DNA from: Pseudomonadota bacterium
Lineage (GTDB): Bacteria; Pseudomonadota; Alphaproteobacteria; Rhizobiales; Xanthobacteraceae
Direction of reading: 5' to 3'
Assembly: GCA_023386635.1 (NCBI GenBank)
Contig: JAEWJH010000106.1
Location: 33,166-97,165, forward strand
Length of the DNA stretch: 64,000 nt
Positions 33,488 to 40,935 of the stretch are shown here, one piece after another. Under the pieces are notes generated by a model. The model saw nothing but the letters and a program-made list of their open reading frames with translations. It did no database searches and was not told where the DNA came from. The position numbers were made by a program, and so were the translations under genes. The first letter of the stretch is position 1. Each line of letters starts with the position of its first letter.

Positions 33488-33655
33488 ATGATGATCATGA
33501 CCAGGCGTGGAGAACATCTTTTCCGACAGCAGCAGCAAGCCTTGATCCCGAGTGGTCCACAAGGCGATGTGGTGGATCTCCTCGATCGGCAAAAAAATTC
33601 GGTTCCGCTCGCCGAAGAGAAAACCAATCAGGGCGATAAAGCCGGAACGCGTTAG
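33488..33655 (+). CDS. Short phage protein after the fibre (55 aa)
   Basis: A 55-residue polar protein with a Gln run (LFRQQQQALIPSGPQGDVVDLL), preceded by AAAGAGG. The start could be any of three ATGs in the first four codons. It lies 10 bases after the fibre gene; possibly a fibre-associated or regulatory peptide. Function unknown. Confidence 0.45.
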   Translation: MMIMTRRGEHLFRQQQQALIPSGPQGDVVDLLDRQKNSVPLAEEKTNQGDKAGTR

Positions 33656-33688
33656 ATTCCATTCAACCAATTAACGAGAGGGTGCCTT

Positions 33689-34126
33689 ATGATCAAAGCG
33701 ACGTACAACGAGGTGCTGAATGCCAAAACGGCGTTGACGCGGCTCGACAGCTTCTTCGGCATACAGCGCGAAGGTGCGATCGAGAAGCCCGTAGAGCGCC
33801 CCGCCGAGTACAAATCTGGCGTGGTGCTCAAGATGGCGATCTTGCACAATCGACTGGACTGCGTGGTCAAGGACTACGCGAAGGCGCGTGAGAGAATTCG
33901 GGCGCAGATCGCCGGCGAAGATCATGTGATCCCGGAGAAGGACGTCGTGCGAAACACAAGATTCAGCGGGGAGGTCAACGACCTCTTGCAACAAAATGTC
34001 GAAATCGATGCAGCTCCGCTGACATTGGAGGACCTCGATTTGGAGCGAAATCGGCACGCTCCGTCGGCGATTGGCGCTCTTGGGCCATTTCTTTCCAATA
34101 TGGCTCCAACCAGCACCAGATCTTGA
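33689..34126 (+). CDS. Phage hypothetical protein (145 aa)
   Basis: A helical, charged protein (NEVLNAKTALTRLDSFFG, then VVLKMAILHNRLDCVVKDYAKARERIRAQIAGED). The pattern is a helical bundle like small phage proteins encoded between fibre and lysis genes. It has an AACGAGAGGGTGCC leader with a weak ribosome site. No family recognised. Confidence 0.5.
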   Translation: MIKATYNEVLNAKTALTRLDSFFGIQREGAIEKPVERPAEYKSGVVLKMAILHNRLDCVVKDYAKARERIRAQIAGEDHVIPEKDVVRNTRFSGEVNDLLQQNVEIDAAPLTLEDLDLERNRHAPSAIGALGPFLSNMAPTSTRS

Positions 34127-34188
34127 AATTGTGCGAGCGGGAGGTTTGATTTAAGGTCGCCAACGGCGTGTCTGGAGTCGATGTCAGC

Positions 34189-35067
34189 ATGAAATCGGTT
34201 GGGGTTCTTGGGAACTGCAACATCCACGGTGTAGGCCGTGCCGTGCGCGCCCTGACCGGTTCCGACGTCAAACTATACGGAGTCGAGACCTTTGATGGGC
34301 AAGCAGCGGGTGAGGCTGCTGCTGCTCTATCGTCGCACGATTTCATTGTTGCGATTGAGTTCGAGGATAGATTTGCCGGCGGGACCGATGCCCTAAAAGC
34401 CGAGATGGGGGATCGGCTTTTGACGATGCCCGCGTTCGTATTCGGGGCATTTCAGCCAGACATGGCTATCTTGCGCCAAAAAGATGAGCACGGTGGCAAG
34501 ATTATCCTGTCTCCAATTGGGGTTGATAGTTCGTCACTTGTCAGCTTTGGATATCTTAACGGCTTGTCGATCGACGAGACCTGTCGCTTATTTTGTGAGA
34601 AGGGCTATCGGTCGGTCGGGTATCTCGATGCATGGTTTCCGGCTGCAGAAAACTTCAAGAGACGGTTCGGCGCGCGGTATGGGAGCTATCTTGTGCAATG
34701 GTCGCGCCGAGGCTGTTTCACCTACACCTTCAACCACCCCAAGTCGTTTGTTCTGTTTGATATCACTCGCGAGACCTTGGGCGACAAGATCGTCAACCAT
34801 GTCCCTGACTTGAGTGAGATTTTGCCAGATGATTTACGAGGCAGCGCTATTTGGCCGGTTTACCCGGATATCGCTAAACGTTACGGGGTTGAGGGAAATT
34901 ATTGGTTCAAACCTCACCTTGAAGATAGGATCATGAATTTAGAGACGTTCGTTTCCGAGAGTTACGCACTATATCAGCCATATGATCCGCGCGAGCTTGA
35001 ATGCTGGCAGGTATCTGGCTGGGATACTGAAAAGACGACGACACTTATGAGTATTGCCCGCGGTTAG
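34189..35067 (+). CDS. WcbI-family polysaccharide modification protein
   Basis: A 292-residue protein starting KSVGVLGNCNIHGVGRAVRAL, which matches the N-terminal GNC motif of the WcbI family (capsule biosynthesis; Burkholderia WcbI binds CoA and is linked to capsule acetylation). Later blocks IVAIEFEDRFAG, MPAFVFGAFQPDMA and YRSVGYLDAWFPAAENF agree with that alpha/beta fold. A GTG at 34168 is an alternative start. GC in a hand-counted 60-base sample is about 50%, well under the phage's structural genes. It overlaps the convergent GSCFA gene by 4 bases. Likely alters surface glycan of the lysogen; the substrate is unknown. Confidence 0.75.
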   Translation: MKSVGVLGNCNIHGVGRAVRALTGSDVKLYGVETFDGQAAGEAAAALSSHDFIVAIEFEDRFAGGTDALKAEMGDRLLTMPAFVFGAFQPDMAILRQKDEHGGKIILSPIGVDSSSLVSFGYLNGLSIDETCRLFCEKGYRSVGYLDAWFPAAENFKRRFGARYGSYLVQWSRRGCFTYTFNHPKSFVLFDITRETLGDKIVNHVPDLSEILPDDLRGSAIWPVYPDIAKRYGVEGNYWFKPHLEDRIMNLETFVSESYALYQPYDPRELECWQVSGWDTEKTTTLMSIARG

Positions 35068-36149
35068 TGTGCCAGTCGTTCCTCGTCGCAAATGATGTTC
35101 TTTGTTCTTTCAACACTCTCGTTTATTTGATCCATCAAATCCAGTCGCGGCGCACCACTATTTGCGATGCGTTCGCTGAACACTCTCATCACGTGCGCCA
35201 CCCCGCGTTCACTTACATTTCGTAGGTCTGCATCATAGTAGTTCATGCCTGGTGCGGTAATGATCTCATAGGAAGGGAAGTAGAGCGTTCCCGGCAATGC
35301 ATCAGAAACGGACTGCGCAGCGACGCGCAGCACCGATTTGCTATAGACTGTGGATTGTAGGACATGTCGGTTCGCGTAAGTTGCCGCGAGAGGGACGGGT
35401 GAAACCGTTAGAATGAACCGGCACTTCGGGTTATGGACACGTATAAGTGTCAGTGCGGACAAGAGATTGCGTGTTACTTCTTCAGTGCCGTGATTGAAGA
35501 ACGCGTAATCTTCGTTCCAAGCTCCCCCATAAACGCCTGGCGCGAGCGGTAATGCCGTATTGGTGGGCTTGTGGAGCCAACCCTCCGTTAGTCCGAGCGT
35601 AAAAACAAAGACGTCGGCTTGCTCTAGCGCTAGTTTTACGGCGGCGAGGTGCCTCCTCCGATCGCTGAGCATTTCGGTGAGTGATGCAAAGCCGTTAGGT
35701 TCTACCGTCGGTCTTAGGGGATCGACAAACGCACCAGACGAAAGCGGCCAGTCCGGAAGCCGCTGTGATTGGCTACCAATCAGCCGCGAAAAGAATGTTC
35801 GACGTTGATCTGAGTGCCGCCCGAAAAGTGCCTCTTCGATCAACTGGCGGAGTTGGAGAGTGGTGTAGAGGTTGCCATAACGTGCGGAGAATAGACCGTA
35901 TTGGCGATCTCGCGCTTCTGTTTCAGACATGCCTTCGGGGCGCGTTTCGGTCACATGATAGCAATACCCCGATCGAGCGAGGTGCCGGGCGATGTGCTGC
36001 GCGAAGCAGCTGCCGGCGGTAACAATTCGGTCTGTTTTGGAGATATGAAAAGTGGTTTGGCCCAATGGGTCCAACTCAAAAGGTGGTATAGACGAAACGC
36101 CGCGGCTCCAAAATCGATCGGGAGGCAGGCCTTTGTAAGGGTGGATCAT
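35064..36149 (-). CDS. GSCFA-domain protein (SGNH-hydrolase-like)
   Basis: A 361-residue protein with the diagnostic VTAGSCFAQHIARHLARSGY block (residues about 43-62) that names the GSCFA family. TLGLTEGW near residue 190 and RFILTVSPVPLAATYANRHV follow. GSCFA proteins are SGNH/GDSL-like and often sit beside polysaccharide genes, where acyl transfer or removal is suspected. It is the only minus-strand gene in the late region, with its own AGGAGG ribosome site, so it is probably expressed in the lysogen. Paired tail-to-tail with the WcbI gene. Confidence 0.8.
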   Translation of the reverse strand: MIHPYKGLPPDRFWSRGVSSIPPFELDPLGQTTFHISKTDRIVTAGSCFAQHIARHLARSGYCYHVTETRPEGMSETEARDRQYGLFSARYGNLYTTLQLRQLIEEALFGRHSDQRRTFFSRLIGSQSQRLPDWPLSSGAFVDPLRPTVEPNGFASLTEMLSDRRRHLAAVKLALEQADVFVFTLGLTEGWLHKPTNTALPLAPGVYGGAWNEDYAFFNHGTEEVTRNLLSALTLIRVHNPKCRFILTVSPVPLAATYANRHVLQSTVYSKSVLRVAAQSVSDALPGTLYFPSYEIITAPGMNYYDADLRNVSERGVAHVMRVFSERIANSGAPRLDLMDQINESVERTKNIICDEERLAH

Positions 36150-36203
36150 ATCAAGGCCTCCTCTTGCTGGGTTTCCTATTCAAGCCAATATACCAGTCTT
36201 GCG

Positions 36204-36213
36204 GTGCGTTGCG
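36204..36213 (+). promoter_or_regulatory. Late-region motif GTGCGTTGCG, copy 7
   Basis: Exact 10-mer in the gap between the divergent GSCFA gene and the lysis cassette, 29 bases before the endolysin ATG. Followed by ACTG. Here no upstream gene on the same strand is adjacent, so a promoter role is the simplest reading. Confidence 0.6.
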
Positions 36214-36242
36214 ACTGGTAGCCGTGTCGGCACTCTGCCGGC

Positions 36243-37112
36243 ATGACCGCCGCGAATTTCAGCAAGAGCATGAGCCGCGTCCTCGTCTACGAGGGCGGCC
36301 TGTCTGATCACCCGGACGATCCGGGTGGTGTGACGCTGCAAGGCGTGACCCAGCGCGTCGACGATGCGTGGCGCCAGCGGAATGGTCTGCCGCCGCGACC
36401 TCTCACGGCTGCGCTCGCGAAACAGCGCACCTGGGTGGCCGAGCGGGACGCGATCTATCGGCAGCAATACTGGAACCGCGTGCGGGCCGATGAACTGCCC
36501 GCCGGCGTCGATTTCGTTGTGTTCGACGCAGCGGTGAATTCCGGGCCGGTGCAGGCGGTGAAGTGGCTCCAGCGCTCGCTCGCGCTGCCGATGGTCGACG
36601 GCATGCTCGGTGAGGCGACGCTTGCCGCCGTCGAGGCGCATCCCGACCACGATAAACTCGTCGCGAGCTTCTGCGGCCGCCGGCTCGCGTTCATGCAGGC
36701 GCTTAAGACGTGGCCGACCTTCGGCCCAGGCTGGTCGAAGCGCGTTTCCAATTCCAAGGCGATCGGGCAGGCCTGGGCCACGGGCTCCGTCGGCCCGCAG
36801 CCTGTCGCAGTTGCCGAGATCGGCGGCGCGGCTAAAGCGAACGAGGTCAGCCTGCCGCAGCCGCCCGTCAGCGTCGGTGCCGGCACCTCGGCCACCACCG
36901 GCGGCGCCGTCACGGCGGGCGTGCTCGATCCGCTCCAGCAAGCCTCATCGGCCATCACGCCTCTCGCGGACACGCTGACGATTGCCAAATACGTCGTCCT
37001 CGCCATCACCATCGTGGTCGCTGCCGTCACGCTGTTCGGGCTCTATCGCAACTGGAAGGCCAACCGCGCCAAGGAAGGCTGTGACGTCGCGCCTGTGCCG
37101 GAGTTCGCGTGA
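36243..37112 (+). CDS. Endolysin, GH108 family with C-terminal membrane anchor
   Basis: A 289-residue peptidoglycan hydrolase. Residues about 8-95 are the GH108 catalytic domain with E17 in VYEGGLSDHPDDPGG. A peptidoglycan-binding segment follows (VKWLQRSLALPMVDGMLGEATLAAVEA, residues about 95-120). A Gly/Ala/Ser-rich linker then leads to a hydrophobic helix near residues 245-265 (YVVLAITIVVAAVTLFGLY). The membrane helix at the C-terminus is unusual for an endolysin and could give holin-independent localisation or regulated release. Confidence 0.85.
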   Translation: MTAANFSKSMSRVLVYEGGLSDHPDDPGGVTLQGVTQRVDDAWRQRNGLPPRPLTAALAKQRTWVAERDAIYRQQYWNRVRADELPAGVDFVVFDAAVNSGPVQAVKWLQRSLALPMVDGMLGEATLAAVEAHPDHDKLVASFCGRRLAFMQALKTWPTFGPGWSKRVSNSKAIGQAWATGSVGPQPVAVAEIGGAAKANEVSLPQPPVSVGAGTSATTGGAVTAGVLDPLQQASSAITPLADTLTIAKYVVLAITIVVAAVTLFGLYRNWKANRAKEGCDVAPVPEFA

Positions 37113-37354
37113 TGCTCGCCGCGTTGCCCTTCACATGGAAAGCCGCCGGCGCTGGCCTCCTGCTCGCCGCGCTCGTGGCCGGCTACGCGCTCTGGCACCA
37201 CCACGTCTATCAATCCGGCTATGACGCGGCGATCGCCGGCGTGGCCTCGCAGAACAAGGAGGCCACCGATGCGCGCGATAAAGCTGTCGCTCGCCTTCAC
37301 GCTTGCCGCGCTCGTGGCGGCGTGTGGGACGCCCAAACCGGCCAGTGTTCTTGA
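37109..37354 (+). CDS. Rz-like inner-membrane spanin (i-spanin)
   Basis: An 81-residue protein with one N-terminal membrane helix (AAGAGLLLAALVAGYALW) and a periplasmic helical tail. It overlaps the endolysin stop by 4 bases, and the lipoprotein gene starting at 37269 is embedded out of frame in its 3' end, the classic Rz/Rz1 arrangement. Spanins fuse the two membranes at the last step of lysis. Short compared with lambda Rz (153). Confidence 0.65.
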   Translation: MMLAALPFTWKAAGAGLLLAALVAGYALWHHHVYQSGYDAAIAGVASQNKEATDARDKAVARLHACRARGGVWDAQTGQCS

Positions 37355-37577
37355 GGGCGAGTGCCGGATCGCACACGCGCCGGCCTTCGTCATCAAGGGC
37401 AAGACGGTTCACGATCAGGACTGGATCGACGAGACGACGGAAGGTCTGGTCGCGGGCTGCGGTCAGCCGCGCCCGGCCGCGCGTCCGGTTGCATGGGACG
37501 CGCCGACGGATGCGAACGGCAACCCGCCGACACCGAAGAAGCCACGGAACATTCTCGACCTGTTGCGGCGCCGATAG
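37269..37577 (+). CDS. Rz1-like outer-membrane lipoprotein spanin (o-spanin)
   Basis: A 102-residue protein with signal sequence MRAIKLSLAFTLAALVAAC, whose lipobox (LVAAC) is lipidated at the Cys. The mature part is Pro-rich (PRPAARPVAWDAPTDANGNPPTPKKP), as in Rz1 proteins. It starts inside the upstream gene in another frame. It pairs with the i-spanin to disrupt the outer membrane. The length exceeds lambda Rz1, so an ordinary phage lipoprotein is an alternative. Confidence 0.65.
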   Translation: MRAIKLSLAFTLAALVAACGTPKPASVLEGECRIAHAPAFVIKGKTVHDQDWIDETTEGLVAGCGQPRPAARPVAWDAPTDANGNPPTPKKPRNILDLLRRR

Positions 37578-37621
37578 GGCCGAACCGGAATCACCTCGGC
37601 CGCGTTGGAGCAGGACAGGAA

Positions 37622-37876
37622 ATGGCAGAGCGAGAAAGGGACGACATGCAGGCCATCCCGCGACCGAGGTTCGACGCCACATTCAATTGGGGCCATGCGA
37701 TCATCGCGGCGACCTTCCTCGTCACCGCCGCCGGGCAATGGTACCTCACCGACTACCGGCTCCGCTCGCTCGAGGACTCGGTGAAATCGCTCTCGACCAT
37801 CGTCGTCACCACCGCGCGGATCGAGGAACGGATCAGCGAATATGGCCGCCGGCTCGACCGGCTGGAGACGCGCTGA
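37622..37876 (+). CDS. Small membrane protein with coiled coil, last prophage gene
   Basis: An 84-residue protein with one membrane helix (HAIIAATFLVTAAGQWYL) and a C-terminal coiled coil (LEDSVKSLSTIVVTTARIEERISEYGRRLDRLE). This layout is common among small holin-associated or DUF proteins in lysis cassettes. It is the last phage gene before the tRNA-Val. Holin is possible but not proven. Confidence 0.5.
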   Translation: MAERERDDMQAIPRPRFDATFNWGHAIIAATFLVTAAGQWYLTDYRLRSLEDSVKSLSTIVVTTARIEERISEYGRRLDRLETR

Positions 37877-38011
37877 CGACCGTGAACGATGCGTGAACCG
37901 AGTTCACCGATTTCTCAACATTTAGCGTGCCGGTTTCCCGTTTCGTTCTGCCACCGTGTGCGCGGAGCAGATTTTCCGGCGATCAAAAAGCGTTGAAAAC
38001 ACGGGGCTAAA

Positions 38012-38050
38012 TGGTGGGCGTTGTAGGGATTGAACCTACGACCTCTCCCG
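38012..38050. other. Putative prophage attachment site attR in the 3' end of tRNA-Val
   Basis: The last phage gene ends at 37876 and phage-like genes stop at this tRNA, while chromosomal genes begin beyond it. Tyrosine integrases commonly use a tRNA 3' half as attB and restore it. A direct repeat of this 3' part is expected at the left end, outside the window, so the limits given are approximate. Confidence 0.5.
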
Positions 38051-38086
38051 TGTGAAGGGAACGCTCTCCCGCTGAGCTAAACGCCC
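38012..38086 (-). tRNA. tRNA-Val (CAC)
   Basis: A 75-base tRNA with encoded CCA. Acceptor stem GGGCGTT/AACGCCC, anticodon loop TTCACAC gives CAC, reading the Val codon GTG. Its 3' end faces the prophage, which makes it the probable integration target. Confidence 0.9.
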
Positions 38087-38140
38087 GTCCAGTGACGGCG
38101 GCGCGATATAGTGACGCCACGGCAGGAGTGTCAAGCGACC

Positions 38141-38178
38141 AAAAACCGGCCTCGCCGCCGGGCGGTATGGCCGTTTTT
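38141..38178 (-). terminator. Bidirectional-looking terminator hairpin
   Basis: AAAAACCGGCC and GGCCGTTTTT flank a 17-base GC-rich loop region, giving a stem with T-runs on both strands. It would end leftward transcription of the coiled-coil gene at 38330 before the tRNA. Confidence 0.5.
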
Positions 38179-38275
38179 CAGAGGCGTGGCCGTCCGGAAA
38201 GGGCTCACGGTTTTACGGGGACCGGGTCATGGAGTCTTCCACCGTCCTGGAAGTGATGAAAGGACTCCAGGTTTT

Positions 38276-38333
38276 TGATATGTCGCGTTTTCTTGACGCG
38301 AACCGGTATCCACTTCGCTCGAAAACCCTCTAG
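38276..38333. repeat. Dispersed hairpin repeat of the Bradyrhizobiaceae group
   Basis: TCGCGTTTTCTTGACGCGAACC...CTTCGCTCGAAAACC has GTTTTC (38287-38292) facing GAAAAC (38321-38326). I recall this sequence type as a frequent intergenic repeat in Bradyrhizobium/Rhodopseudomonas-like genomes. Its right end overlaps the stop codon of the next gene. The claim about its spread is from memory. Confidence 0.5.
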
Positions 38334-39610
38334 TTGCGGGTCGGTTCGTTCGCGGGCAGGCGCGAGGCGGCGGTCTGTAGCGCGCGGATGCGGTCGGCGA
38401 GGTTGCCCGAACCGGCCGGCGCGTCGGCAAAGACGGGAGCGGCGGGGGCCGTCGCTTCGCTGCGCGCCGTTTCCGCCGCCAGGATCGCGTCGATCGGCGA
38501 ATTGGGTCCTTCGAGCGCGGAGGCCAGGCGGGAGACCTCGGCGGCGACGTCGTTGATACGCTCGCGCAGCAGCGAGTTTTCAACTCGTTCGGAAGACCAG
38601 GCCTGCTCGGTGTCGCGTTTTATCTGCAGGATGTCGCTTTGCAGACGGTCGCGCTCTTCAGTGACCCGCTCGAGCTGCGACTGAAGCTGCGCCTTCTCGG
38701 TCTTGAGCACGTCGGTCTGGGACGAGGAGCGGCCGTCGATTTCGGCGATGGCGCTGCGCAGATCGATCTCGGTTTTGCGCGCGGTCTCCAACTCCGCCCG
38801 CAGATGCTTGAGTTCGGCATCGCCGGCGGCAAGCAGGCGGCTTTGCTCCTGCAGTTTGGTTTCGAGGTCCTGCGCGCGGCGGCCGAGGATTTCCGCTTCC
38901 GTGCTCTGCGCGATGAGTTGGCGCTCCAGTTCGTCGGCACGGTTGCCGAGATTGGAGGCGCGCTCGCGCTCCGCGCCGAGTTCGTCGGTCGCGACTTTGA
39001 GTTCGAGCCGTTCCGCTTCCATGCGGTTCTCGGTGGCCTTGAGTTCGTTGCCGGCGTCGGTGAGGCGCTCCTTCATCGCTTCGACCTGCGTGCGCAGCGC
39101 GACGATCTCGATCTTCTGCGCGTCGGCGAGCGACGAGCGCTCGTCGAGCTGGCCGAGCACGCGGGCGAGCTCGCTTTCCTTGTCCTTCAGGCCGCGCTCG
39201 GCATCGAGCACGCCGGCGGTCTTCACCGCGAATTCCTCTTCGGTCGCGCGTAACTGGTCGCGCAACGCCTTGTCGCGCGCTTCCAGCGCGAAGATGGTGG
39301 CGGACTTCTCGCCGATCTCCGCCTTGAGGCGGTTTATGGCGTCGGCCTTCTTGCCGAGTTCGGCAAGCTGGCTGGTCGATCTGTTCTTGAGCTGCTCGAC
39401 GCTCATTTCCAGGCGCCGCGTGGACATCGCGAATTCGGCGCGCAACTGGTCCTTGTCGGCTTGGATCTCGGCCATGGACAACGGCGTCGCCGCTTCCAGT
39501 CGCTGCATGGTGAGGCGCACGGCCCGGCCGTGCACCAGCGGCACGACGATCAATCCGACCAGGGCGGCCACAAGGAAGCCGATCCCGAAATACATGATCG
39601 GTTCAACCAT
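38330..39610 (-). CDS. Membrane-anchored coiled-coil protein (426 aa)
   Basis: One N-terminal membrane helix (MYFGIGFLVAALVGLIVVPLV) and then about 330 residues of nearly continuous heptad coiled coil (for example KDKESELARVLGQLDERSS, NLGNRADELERQLIAQSTE), ending in a Pro/Ala-rich tail. The ATG at 39610 follows GGAGGC, which decides the start. It resembles alphaproteobacterial chromosome-partition or cell-envelope coiled-coil proteins of unknown role. No catalytic domain. Confidence 0.7.
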   Translation of the reverse strand: MVEPIMYFGIGFLVAALVGLIVVPLVHGRAVRLTMQRLEAATPLSMAEIQADKDQLRAEFAMSTRRLEMSVEQLKNRSTSQLAELGKKADAINRLKAEIGEKSATIFALEARDKALRDQLRATEEEFAVKTAGVLDAERGLKDKESELARVLGQLDERSSLADAQKIEIVALRTQVEAMKERLTDAGNELKATENRMEAERLELKVATDELGAERERASNLGNRADELERQLIAQSTEAEILGRRAQDLETKLQEQSRLLAAGDAELKHLRAELETARKTEIDLRSAIAEIDGRSSSQTDVLKTEKAQLQSQLERVTEERDRLQSDILQIKRDTEQAWSSERVENSLLRERINDVAAEVSRLASALEGPNSPIDAILAAETARSEATAPAAPVFADAPAGSGNLADRIRALQTAASRLPANEPTRN

Positions 39611-39740
39611 AGGCGACGCCTCCGTTTCACACAGGCAGGGGTGAGCGAGGCTAAAACAATGCACGAACCGCCATCGCAACTCCAGCGATAGCGGTTGTTA
39701 ACCTAAACCCTTTCGCGATAATCCGATGGATCGCCGCCGG

Positions 39741-40325
39741 TCAGAACGGGTTCCAAGTCTTCTCGGAGGTGAATTTGAGATAGCCGATATTGGCGCCGAG
39801 CCGCAGGCCGACACCGGTGCGGATCGGCACAACCACGATGTTATTGGCGGTCAGCGCGGTCATGCCGAGGCCGCCGACGAAATAAGCCGAGCCGTCGATC
39901 CCGGCGAAGCGTTGAAATATCGAAGACGTGGCGGGCAGGTTGTAGACCAGCATCATCGTCCGCGCGCCGTCGCCGCCCGCATCGAAGCCGATCGATGGGC
40001 CCTCCCAGAACACGCGGCGGTCGCCGGCATTCTTGGTGTAGAGCGTGCCGTCGCCATAACGCAGGCCGACGATGAAGGCGCCGCTTCCCTCCTGACCGAG
40101 AATGTAGCCGTTCGGCTGGCCCCAGCGGGCCGCGGCCTTTTCAACCAGTTCGGCAAGACCCTGGCTGACGCCGCCGAAGAAGCGGTGGCCGGCGCGGATC
40201 ACTTCACCCGGAGAGAATGTGTCGCCGCGATTCTGGCGGGGTGGTCCGTTCTGGGCGGCGGCGATGCCGGCGGTGAGCGTGACGAACAAAGTCGTCAGGG
40301 TTGCCAGTCGAAGAAGGCCGCGCAT
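39741..40325 (-). CDS. eipA: EipA-family envelope protein (DUF1134)
   Basis: A 194-residue periplasmic protein with a cleavable signal peptide (MRGLLRLATLTTLFVTLTAGIAAAQ). The mature part has the DUF1134 blocks FSPGEVIRAGHRFFGGVSQGLAELVEKAAARWG, GAFIVGLRYGDGTLYTKNAGDRRVFWEGPSIGFDAGGDGARTMMLVYNLP and the end GVGLRLGANIGYLKFTSEKTWNPF. In Brucella, EipA is a periplasmic factor needed for envelope integrity and virulence. The assignment is by sequence pattern; regulation by CtrA, as in Brucella, is possible but not visible here. Confidence 0.85.
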   Translation of the reverse strand: MRGLLRLATLTTLFVTLTAGIAAAQNGPPRQNRGDTFSPGEVIRAGHRFFGGVSQGLAELVEKAAARWGQPNGYILGQEGSGAFIVGLRYGDGTLYTKNAGDRRVFWEGPSIGFDAGGDGARTMMLVYNLPATSSIFQRFAGIDGSAYFVGGLGMTALTANNIVVVPIRTGVGLRLGANIGYLKFTSEKTWNPF

Positions 40326-40428
40326 GCAATGTCCCCCAAGGTGCGCTGTAACAAGGTCCGGTGTCACGAGCGTCTCGTTTAACCGGTTGCTTAACCACCG
40401 GCATTACGGTCCGGCGTCGAATCGAGAC

Positions 40429-40929
40429 ATGTCGTGGATGACTATGATGGCAGGACGGCGGCAACGGAAGCGCATGTGGATTTTTGCCGCCGCGCTCGTT
40501 CTCGCCCTGGCCGTGTGTTCCCCGCCCGGGTCGGCCAATGACCGCATCGTCGTCGACGAACGGTCCGGTCTCGCCATCAGCGGCTATGACCCAGTGGCCT
40601 ACTTCACCGACAAGGTGCCGGTGATGGGCGTGGCGGCGCTGGAGCGCAGCTACGACGGCGTGGTCTGGCGCTTCCACAACACCGGCAACCGGGCAGCGTT
40701 TACCGCCGACCCGACGGTCTATATGCCGCGCTATGGCGGCTACGACCCGGTGGCGCTGGCGCGGGGGCGCTCGGTGCCCGGCCATCCGCTGATCTGGGTG
40801 GTGCGGGACCAGCATCTCTATCTGTTTTACGACGCAGCCGCGCGCGACGCCTTCCTGCGCGACCCGGCCCGCTTCGTCGCCGACGCCGACCGGGAGTGGC
40901 CCGCCGTACGGCACCAGCTCGCGCACTGA
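40429..40929 (+). CDS. Secreted YHS-domain protein
   Basis: A 166-residue protein with a signal segment (MWIFAAALVLALAVCSPPGSAN) and a YHS-type domain (LAISGYDPVAYFTDKVPVMG...WRFHNTGNRAAFTADPTVYMPRYGGYDPVALARG). Such domains are linked to metal handling in the periplasm. Divergent from eipA and convergent with cysQ. The exact role is unknown. Confidence 0.75.
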   Translation: MSWMTMMAGRRQRKRMWIFAAALVLALAVCSPPGSANDRIVVDERSGLAISGYDPVAYFTDKVPVMGVAALERSYDGVVWRFHNTGNRAAFTADPTVYMPRYGGYDPVALARGRSVPGHPLIWVVRDQHLYLFYDAAARDAFLRDPARFVADADREWPAVRHQLAH

Positions 40930-40935
40930 CCAGCA

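Noticed and set aside
31114..36149. Diversity-generating retroelement, as in Bordetella phage BPP-1
   Set aside because: No reverse transcriptase gene and no template/variable repeat seen near the tail fibre, despite BPP-1-like structural genes.
38087..38330. Additional phage or host gene in the gap right of tRNA-Val
   Set aside because: Only the hairpins and repeat described are visible; the open frames lack start signals.
38227..38583. Minus-strand frame near the dispersed repeat
   Set aside because: It overlaps the coiled-coil gene in another frame and is rich in Pro/Arg/Ser, as shadows of GC-rich genes are.
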